Shown here: piece after piece, positions 1-5,191 of the stretch
Layout of the letters: every line of letters starts with the position of its first letter
Numbering within the stretch: position 1 is the first letter of the stretch
Assembly (NCBI GenBank): GCA_045652445.1
Contig: JAZRUJ010000044.1
Span: 1 to 5,991 of the forward strand
Direction of reading: 5' to 3'
Length of the DNA stretch: 5,991 nt
Origin: RGIG995 sp045652445
GTDB lineage: Bacteria; Bacillota; Clostridia; Oscillospirales; UBA644
Program-made: the position numbers and the translations under genes
The notes under the pieces: model-generated
Databases searched by the model: none
Told to the model about the DNA's origin: nothing
The model's input: only the letters and a program-made list of their open reading frames with translations

Positions 1-408
1 ACCCCCGATGGATTGGAAAACGTGCTACGATCCATTCGAGAGACTACCGTCGGACGGGTAATCGTTCTGTTCGGTTGCGGCGGAGACCGGGATCAGACCA
101 AACGCCCTGAAATGGGAAAGGTCGCTACCCGGCTTGCCAACCACACGATTATTACTTCTGACAATCCTCGCTCGGAAGATCCCGACGAAATCATTCGCCA
201 GATTCTTTCCGGGGTAGAGGGAGATTCTTATACCGTCGTTTCTCACCGAACCGAAGCCATTCGCACCGCCATTCGTATGGCAAAACCCGGCGATACGGTT
301 CTTTTGGCAGGAAAGGGACACGAAACCTGGCAGGTTTTTGCCGATCAGGTGATCCGATACGACGAACGGGAAATAGCACGGGAAATTCTCATGGAAGAGG
401 GATATTAA
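1..408 (+). CDS. murE: UDP-MurNAc-tripeptide synthetase MurE, C-terminal part (5' end outside window)
   Basis: This is the last 135 codons of MurE, the cytoplasmic ATP-dependent ligase that adds the third residue of the peptidoglycan stem peptide to UDP-MurNAc-L-Ala-D-Glu. The reading frame is open from base 1 and starts with TPDGLENVL, the usual linker into the C-terminal Mur ligase domain, so the gene is cut by the window edge and the TTG at 13 is not a real start. Visible motifs, counted from the first codon, are GCGGDRDQTKRP (25-36), DNPRSEDP (54-61) and GKGHET (104-109). In characterised MurE enzymes the Arg of DNPR contacts meso-diaminopimelate, whereas L-Lys-adding enzymes such as that of S. 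aureus have a different residue there. A meso-DAP product is therefore inferred. Characterised enzymes are near 490 residues, so roughly a quarter is seen. The stop lies 1 nt before murF, consistent with operon transcription. Confidence 0.96.
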   Translation, partial: TPDGLENVLRSIRETTVGRVIVLFGCGGDRDQTKRPEMGKVATRLANHTIITSDNPRSEDPDEIIRQILSGVEGDSYTVVSHRTEAIRTAIRMAKPGDTVLLAGKGHETWQVFADQVIRYDEREIAREILMEEGY

Positions 409-409
409 A

Positions 410-1768
410 ATGACCTTTCGTTTGTCTGAATTTGCAAAGATCGTAGGCGGAACTTGCTTGCGTGACGGCGAATTTTCCGATTTTTGTATTGATTCCCGAA
501 AAGGAAAATCCGGGGATCTGTTCATTTGCCTGAAAGGTGCCAGAGTTGACGGTCACGATTTTATTGAAAAAGCCGCAGCAAACGGCGTTTCCGCCCTGTT
601 GATCGACCGGGAAATAGAAAGCAATTTGCCTCGGGTTCTGGTCAAAGACACCTTAAAAGCCTTGCAAGATTTTGCCGCCTGGTACCGCACTCGTCCCGAT
701 CTTATGGTGGTTGCTGTTACCGGAAGCGTTGGAAAGACCACCACCAAAGAATTTATCGCGGCGGTTCTTTCCCAGTCGTTTCATACTTATAAAACCCAAG
801 GAAATATGAACAGCGAAACGGGGCTTCCCTTAACGCTGCTTCACGTGGCACCCTCTGACCAAATGGCGGTCACGGAAATGGGCATGTGCAACTTCGGTGA
901 AATTTCCGAACTTTCTCATATTGCCCGTCCCAATATCGGTGTTCTGACCAACATTGGAGTTTGTCATATGGAATACCTCGGCTCCCAGGAAGGCATTTTA
1001 AAGGCCAAAATGGAAATTGTCGACGGTATGAGCGACGACGGTGTTTTGGTCATCAACGGAGACGATCCTTACCTTTCTACCGTCAAAGATACCAAGCAAA
1101 AACGGGTCTGGTACGGCTTGAATAATCCGGAATACGATTACTATGCCTACAACGTTCAAACCTTGCCGGAAGGGGTTTCTTTTACCGCAAAAACTCCCGT
1201 CGGCGAATGGAATGTGGCTCTTTCCATCGACGGAATTCATAATGTATACAACGCTCTTGCCGCGATTGCGGTGGGGGTCTTGACCGGCATGGACTTGGAA
1301 TCCATCGCCAAAGGCTTGAGTCACATGGAAAAAGCCCCCATGCGTCAAAACATTCGCAGAGAAAAGGGTATGACCCTGATCGAAGATTGCTATAACGCCT
1401 CTCCCACTTCTATGAAAGCTTCCATTGAAGTTCTCAAAGGAAAATCCGGTCGGAAAATTGCCGTTCTCGGCGATATGCTGGAATTGGGCGACCGTTCCGA
1501 AGAATATCACCGTCAGGTGGGTGAATATCTGGAAGGCATTTCTGTTCTGATTGCCTACGGTAATTTTGCCGGGGCTTACGTGGAAGGTGCTGCCTCTGCT
1601 GGCGTAATGCAACGTATTCCTTGTAAAACTCCCGAAGAAGCCGCCGTCAACCTGAAATTGGTTGCCCGGAAGGACGACGTGGTTTTGTTCAAGGCAAGCC
1701 GCGGAATGCACGCAGAACAAGTGATTGAATATTTTCTGAAAGATCGAAAGGAACAGGAGGAATTGTAA
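410..1768 (+). CDS. murF: UDP-MurNAc-tripeptide:D-alanyl-D-alanine ligase MurF
   Basis: This gene encodes a full-length MurF of 452 aa, normal for the family. It is the cytoplasmic ligase that uses ATP to join D-Ala-D-Ala to the UDP-MurNAc-tripeptide, giving the pentapeptide precursor. The N-terminal domain (about 1-95) includes the IDSRK and GDLFICLKG stretches. The central ATPase domain carries the P-loop TGSVGKTTT (104-112), GNMNSETGLPLTLL (131-144), EMGMCNFGEI (156-165) and LGSQEGILKAKMEI (190-203). Lys200 is the likely carbamylated lysine by comparison with other Mur ligases. The C-terminal domain has APMRQNI (309-315), DCYNASPTSMKAS (326-338), LGDMLELG (353-360) and ASRGMHAE (429-436). 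The ATG at 410 is one base after the murE stop and is preceded by GAGGG at 397-401, inside the last murE codons. The tight junction suggests translational coupling. No key residue looks lost. Confidence 0.97.
   Translation: MTFRLSEFAKIVGGTCLRDGEFSDFCIDSRKGKSGDLFICLKGARVDGHDFIEKAAANGVSALLIDREIESNLPRVLVKDTLKALQDFAAWYRTRPDLMVVAVTGSVGKTTTKEFIAAVLSQSFHTYKTQGNMNSETGLPLTLLHVAPSDQMAVTEMGMCNFGEISELSHIARPNIGVLTNIGVCHMEYLGSQEGILKAKMEIVDGMSDDGVLVINGDDPYLSTVKDTKQKRVWYGLNNPEYDYYAYNVQTLPEGVSFTAKTPVGEWNVALSIDGIHNVYNALAAIAVGVLTGMDLESIAKGLSHMEKAPMRQNIRREKGMTLIEDCYNASPTSMKASIEVLKGKSGRKIAVLGDMLELGDRSEEYHRQVGEYLEGISVLIAYGNFAGAYVEGAASAGVMQRIPCKTPEEAAVNLKLVARKDDVVLFKASRGMHAEQVIEYFLKDRKEQEEL
1755..1760 (+). promoter_or_regulatory. 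Shine-Dalgarno site of mraY inside the murF 3' end
   Basis: A full-consensus AGGAGG lies 9 nt before the mraY ATG at 1770 and overlaps the codons for the last MurF residues (QEEL). It fixes the mraY start. Ribosomes finishing murF cover it, which fits coupled translation. Confidence 0.85.
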
Positions 1769-1769
1769 A

Positions 1770-2789
1770 ATGCCTGAATACGGATACGTGATTCTCGGAT
1801 TCGTCTGTGCTTTGGTGATCGGTTTGATTTCCATTCCTTTGCTGATCCCCGTACTTCGCCGATTGAAGTTCGGTCAGCAGATTTTGGTACAGGACGGACC
1901 TTCGTGGCATAAGAAAAAGCAAGGAACCCCCACCATGGGCGGTCTCGCATTTATTGTTTCTACCGTCATTTCCTTCCTGTTTTTCGGTTACAACTTTTAC
2001 AAAGAAGGGGAGACCTTGTTTTCTGTACAAGGGCCTTCCGTCGCGTTGACGGTGCTGATTTTTTCGGTATTGTTTTCCATGATTGGTTTTGCTGATGATA
2101 TGACTAAAATCCGCCGGAAACACAACGACGGGCTGACCCCCATGCAAAAAATTATTTTCCAAGGGATTCTTTGTATTGCATTTTTACTTTACATGGGGGC
2201 ACGTAACGGATTTTCCACCTCTTTGCTTATTCCTGTGTTCGGTGTGGTCTGGAATTTTTCCTATGTTTATTATGTCATCGCCATTCTTCTCATCGTCGGC
2301 TTTGTCAACGCTGTAAACCTCACCGATGGGGTAGACGGACTTTGCACGACCGTAACCCTTCCCGTTGCCGCATTTTTCTGCGTTACGGCGGCATTGGTCA
2401 AACTCACCGACGTTTCGGTTCTTTCCGCCTGTCTTCTCGGCTCTTGTGTGGCGTACCTGGTGTATAATTGGTATCCCTCCAAGATTATGATGGGGGACAC
2501 CGGATCCTTCTTCCTGGGTTCTATGGTGGTGGGGCTTTCTTTCGCCCTGGATATGCCCCTGATCATTCTTCTGGTGGGCATCGTCTATTTCTGCGAAGCT
2601 CTTTCGGTGATGATCCAGGTTTTTTATTTCAAGATCACCCACGGCAAACGTCTCTTCAAAATGACTCCCATTCATCACAGTTTTGAATTGAGCGGTTATT
2701 CCGAACGGCAGATTTGCCTGATGTTTGGCGGATGTTCTCTGTTGGCTTGTTCGTTGGTCATGATTTGGATCTTTGCTTATTTCGTATAA
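1770..2789 (+). CDS. mraY: Phospho-MurNAc-pentapeptide-transferase MraY (translocase I)
   Basis: This is a polytopic membrane enzyme of 339 aa that moves phospho-MurNAc-pentapeptide from UDP to undecaprenyl phosphate on the inner face of the membrane, forming lipid I. About ten hydrophobic segments are visible, beginning at about residues 4-26 and ending at about 315-337. Family signatures are present in order: GTPTMGG (52-58), the Asp pair ADD (108-110), NLTDGVDGL (183-191), NWYPSKIMMGDTGS (233-246) and TPIHHSFELSG (299-309). The Asp pair, the Asp within NLTDGVDG and the later motifs form the Mg2+ and nucleotide site in known MraY structures. The usual HHH of the last cytoplasmic loop reads HHS here (302-304). 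The start is 1 nt after the murF stop, with AGGAGG in front. murD, which commonly follows mraY in Bacillota, is not downstream. Confidence 0.97.
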   Translation: MPEYGYVILGFVCALVIGLISIPLLIPVLRRLKFGQQILVQDGPSWHKKKQGTPTMGGLAFIVSTVISFLFFGYNFYKEGETLFSVQGPSVALTVLIFSVLFSMIGFADDMTKIRRKHNDGLTPMQKIIFQGILCIAFLLYMGARNGFSTSLLIPVFGVVWNFSYVYYVIAILLIVGFVNAVNLTDGVDGLCTTVTLPVAAFFCVTAALVKLTDVSVLSACLLGSCVAYLVYNWYPSKIMMGDTGSFFLGSMVVGLSFALDMPLIILLVGIVYFCEALSVMIQVFYFKITHGKRLFKMTPIHHSFELSGYSERQICLMFGGCSLLACSLVMIWIFAYFV

Positions 2790-2790
2790 T
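2785..2790 (+). promoter_or_regulatory. Possible -10 element in front of ftsW
   Basis: A perfect TATAAT overlaps the mraY stop codon, 34 nt before the ftsW ATG. It could be the -10 of an internal sigma-A type promoter for ftsW-murG. No good -35 box lies 16-18 nt upstream (TTTGGA, 15 nt away, matches only 3 of 6), and there is no TGn extension. The hexamer also falls out of the final Val codon plus stop, so chance is a real alternative. Confidence 0.22.
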
Positions 2791-2807
2791 ACCTTCAAAA
2801 AATCTGT

Positions 2808-2814
2808 AAAGGAG
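2808..2814 (+). promoter_or_regulatory. Shine-Dalgarno site that decides the ftsW start
   Basis: AAAGGAG lies 9 nt before the ATG at 2824. The frame is open further upstream, to a TTG at 2773, but that start would lie inside mraY with no comparable ribosome site. The added 17 residues also look unlike an FtsW N-terminus. The ATG at 2824 is therefore preferred. Confidence 0.87.
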
Positions 2815-2823
2815 TGTTTTGGC

Positions 2824-4014
2824 ATGAAAAAAGGGTCGTTATTTTCCCGTTCCCGCCGTATGACCGGCGTGGATTTGCCCTTTTTAGCGGGTGTTTTACT
2901 GCTGTTGTGTATTGGTCTTGCTACCCTGTATTCCGCCGGCTACGCCAAAGCTCTGCAGAAAACCGGAAATAGTTATTTTTACATTACCCGTCAGGGAATT
3001 TTTTCCGTGGTGGGTTTGGTTGTCATGACCGTGGCATCCTGGTTTCCGTATAAATACTATAAAAAACTTTCCCCCGTCCTTTACGGCGTAAGCGTCGTTT
3101 TGTTGGGGGCGGTCCTGTTTTTAAGTAATGACTCGGAAAAGCGTTGGCTCTACATCGGCGGAATTCAATTCCAGCCCTCGGAATTTGCCAAAGTCGCCGT
3201 TATCTTGCTCCTTGCCGCCTATCTCTCCAATCCCAAACTGCGGATTCGCAATTTCTGGCGGGGCATTGTGTTCCCCGGTATTATTTTCGGCGTTTGTGCC
3301 TTCTTGGTTGGGGTAGAACCCCATCTTTCCGGTGCCATTCTCGTCGCTTCCATCGGCTTGATGATGATTATTGCCGCCGGTGCAAATGTTTTGCATATGG
3401 TTCCCATCGGCGTTCTCTGTGCCGTGGGTGCGGTGGCTCTGTATTTCAGTAAAGAATACATGCAGAAGCGCGTTTATACTTGGCTTCATCCCGAATCCGA
3501 TCCCACAGGAGACGGTTATCAGGCGTTACAATCCCTCTATGCCATTGGCTCGGGCGGTTTAACCGGGCTTGGATACGGCAACAGCCGGCAGAAATATCTG
3601 TATCTTCCCGAACCTCAAAACGACTTTATTTTCTCGGTTTTCTGCGAAGAAATGGGCTGGATTGCCGCCGTTATCGTACTGGGAATTTTTGCTTTTGTAA
3701 TCGCAAGAGGATTTTATATTGCCTCCAAAGCTCCCGATAAATTTTCCTCCCTTATCGTGGTTGGAATTATGGGACGCCTTGCAGTGCAGACCTTGTTTAA
3801 CATCGCCGTTGTCACCGGTGCTTTCCCCGTAACCGGTATTTCGCTGCCGTTCTTTAGTTACGGCGGTACGGCGTTGGTGGTATTGTTAGGGGAAATGGGC
3901 ATCGTCTTGCAGATCTCACGCCACGCGGCGTTAGAGAAAGATAAGCCGATTTTGGATCGGGAAGAAAAACGTAACGGACATAAAGAACGGATCGTATCCG
4001 GAAAAGAGGCATAA
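2824..4014 (+). CDS. ftsW: SEDS-family peptidoglycan glycosyltransferase FtsW (SpoVE-like)
   Basis: This gene encodes a polytopic membrane protein of 396 aa, normal for FtsW/RodA/SpoVE. SEDS proteins polymerise lipid II into glycan strands together with a partner class B penicillin-binding protein; FtsW acts at the septum. About ten hydrophobic segments follow a short basic N-terminus (KKGSLFSRSRR). Signatures include QPSEFAK (117-123), EPHLSGA (165-171), GDGYQALQSLYAIGSGGLTG (229-248), LPEPQNDFIF (261-270) and LPFFSYGGT (341-349). Asp267 matches the catalytic Asp in the extracellular loop of characterised RodA/FtsW enzymes. After the last membrane segment there is a charged cytoplasmic tail of about 30 residues. 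The dcw location beside murG favours FtsW over RodA. A sporulation-specific SpoVE role cannot be excluded, since spoVE occupies this slot in Bacillus subtilis. Confidence 0.93.
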   Translation: MKKGSLFSRSRRMTGVDLPFLAGVLLLLCIGLATLYSAGYAKALQKTGNSYFYITRQGIFSVVGLVVMTVASWFPYKYYKKLSPVLYGVSVVLLGAVLFLSNDSEKRWLYIGGIQFQPSEFAKVAVILLLAAYLSNPKLRIRNFWRGIVFPGIIFGVCAFLVGVEPHLSGAILVASIGLMMIIAAGANVLHMVPIGVLCAVGAVALYFSKEYMQKRVYTWLHPESDPTGDGYQALQSLYAIGSGGLTGLGYGNSRQKYLYLPEPQNDFIFSVFCEEMGWIAAVIVLGIFAFVIARGFYIASKAPDKFSSLIVVGIMGRLAVQTLFNIAVVTGAFPVTGISLPFFSYGGTALVVLLGEMGIVLQISRHAALEKDKPILDREEKRNGHKERIVSGKEA

Positions 4015-4015
4015 G

Positions 4016-5125
4016 ATGAAATTTTTATTTGCTTGCGGTGGAACTTCCGGACATATTAACCCCGCCCTTGCCATTGCCGGGGAATTGCGTCGCCGCCACC
4101 CCGATGCGGAATTTTTGTTTATGGGAACCCCCGACCATTTGGAAGCGGATCTGGTTCCCCGGGCAGGATTTGATTTTAAGACCATTCAGGTTTCCGGGCT
4201 TCGCCGCAGCCTTTCGCCCGGAGCAATCAAGCATAATATCACCGCAGTTTCCCGCTTTCTTTCCGCTCGCCGGAAAGTTCGCAGCGTTATTCGGAATTTT
4301 CAACCCGACGTCGTTATCGGCACCGGGGGATACGTCAGTGCTCCCGTTTTGTCGGAAGCGGCAAAGTTAAAATGCCATACCCTCATTCACGAACAAAACG
4401 CTTACGCCGGGGTCACCACCAAAATGTTGGCACCTCAGGTAGACCGTGTTTTGTTGAGTTTTCCTTTGGCACGTCCCATCAAATGTGACGGAGAAAAATG
4501 TTCCGTTGTGGGAAATCCCGTAAAGGACGAATTTTTTAATATCAGCAAAGAAGAAGCCCGTAAACAACTGGGAATAGCTCCCGATGAAGTGTATGTGCTC
4601 TCCTATGGAGGAAGTTTGGGAGCCAGAAAGGTAAACGATACCTTTGTGGAATTGGCTCGTCTTTCTTCCCGGGAAAACGCCATGACTTTGTGTCACGGTG
4701 CTGCCCGGGACTACGCCTACGTTTGTGATGCTTTAAAGGATCTTCTTTCGGAAAATCCCAAAATTCAGGTTTTGGAATATATTTACGATATGCCTCTCCG
4801 TATGGCGGCGGCAGATCTGGTGATTGCCCGTTCCGGAGCCATGACCTTGACGGAAATTGCCGCTTTGGGCAAACCGTCGATCCTGATCCCTTCCCCCAAC
4901 GTTACGGAAAATCATCAGTTTTTCAACGCAAAAGCCTATTCCGATATCGGTGCTGCCGTTTTGTTGGAAGAATCGGAACTGACCGGGGAAGTGCTGTACG
5001 CCACTTTGTGTGATTTGGTCTTTGATAAAGGACGCCTTTGCGATATGCAGCGGGCGGCTCGTACCTTGGCACATCCCTTGGCAACTTCTCGTATTTGCGA
5101 TGAAATAGAACGTCTTGTAAAATAA
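4016..5125 (+). CDS. murG: UDP-GlcNAc:lipid I GlcNAc transferase MurG
   Basis: This gene encodes a full-length MurG of 369 aa (family usually 350-370), a GT28 glycosyltransferase of the GT-B fold. It works at the inner face of the cytoplasmic membrane and adds GlcNAc from UDP-GlcNAc to lipid I, making lipid II. The N-terminal half has the glycine-rich GGTSGHINPALA (8-19, His13), GTGGYVSAP (102-110) and HEQN (125-128). The C-terminal, UDP-GlcNAc-binding half has YGGSLGARKVND (197-208), RSGAMTLTEIAALGKPSILI (272-291) and NVTENHQ (295-301). The ATG at 4016 is one base after the ftsW stop, with AAAAGAGG at 4002-4009, so translation is probably coupled to ftsW. Nothing appears truncated or missing. 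MurG makes the lipid II that the neighbouring FtsW consumes. Confidence 0.97.
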   Translation: MKFLFACGGTSGHINPALAIAGELRRRHPDAEFLFMGTPDHLEADLVPRAGFDFKTIQVSGLRRSLSPGAIKHNITAVSRFLSARRKVRSVIRNFQPDVVIGTGGYVSAPVLSEAAKLKCHTLIHEQNAYAGVTTKMLAPQVDRVLLSFPLARPIKCDGEKCSVVGNPVKDEFFNISKEEARKQLGIAPDEVYVLSYGGSLGARKVNDTFVELARLSSRENAMTLCHGAARDYAYVCDALKDLLSENPKIQVLEYIYDMPLRMAAADLVIARSGAMTLTEIAALGKPSILIPSPNVTENHQFFNAKAYSDIGAAVLLEESELTGEVLYATLCDLVFDKGRLCDMQRAARTLAHPLATSRICDEIERLVK

Positions 5126-5146
5126 CTTTCACCTTTTTTTTCTCCG

Positions 5147-5191
5147 GGCATAGTATGGAATAATCTCATGCAAAGGGGTACATACTATGCC
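5147..5191 (+). promoter_or_regulatory. 11-bp inverted repeat enclosing the murA ribosome-binding site and start codon
   Basis: GGCATAGTATG (5147-5157) is perfectly complementary to CATACTATGCC (5181-5191), with a 23-nt loop (5158-5180). In RNA, the murA AUG (5187-5189) would pair with CAU at 5149-5151, while the Shine-Dalgarno AAAGGGG (5172-5178) would sit in the loop. Each arm is itself a near-palindrome, CATANTATG, and the two copies start 32 bp apart (5149 and 5181), about three turns of B-DNA. The element could therefore be a translational hairpin or a pair of operator sites. The repeat is seen directly in the sequence; the function is inferred. No T-tract follows it on either strand, so it is not a Rho-independent terminator. 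Confidence 0.5.
5172..5178 (+). promoter_or_regulatory. Shine-Dalgarno site of murA
   Basis: AAAGGGG lies 8 nt before the murA ATG at 5187 and sets this start. It falls in the loop of the inverted repeat described at 5147-5191. Confidence 0.82.

Noticed and set aside
13..15. TTG at 13 as a start codon for a short gene
   Set aside because: The frame continues open to base 1 and encodes the conserved TPDG before it, so this is the interior of murE.
998..1834. A 278-codon open frame on the - strand opposite murF
   Set aside because: It lies entirely opposite murF and the start of mraY, both of which have clear conserved motifs in frame. The translation has no recognisable domain and is a codon-bias shadow.
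2773..2823. An upstream extension of ftsW from a TTG at 2773
   Set aside because: It overlaps the mraY 3' end, lacks a ribosome site and is not FtsW-like. AAAGGAG is well spaced for the ATG at 2824.
2184..2825. A 213-codon open frame on the - strand opposite mraY
   Set aside because: Its translation is rich in His, Lys and Gln, as expected from reading a membrane-protein gene backwards. It shows no family motif.
5117..5141. A Rho-independent terminator after murG, suggested by the T8 run at 5134-5141
   Set aside because: The only stem before the T-run is an AT-rich pairing of about 5 bp with a mismatch (GTAAAA with TTTCAC). The strong inverted repeat lies downstream of the T-run, the wrong order for a terminator.
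5128..5156. A sigma-A promoter for murA (TTCACC, 17 nt, TAGTAT)
   Set aside because: Both hexamers match consensus at only 4 of 6 positions in an AT-rich gap, which is too weak to list. It would become relevant only if a transcription start is mapped in the gap.
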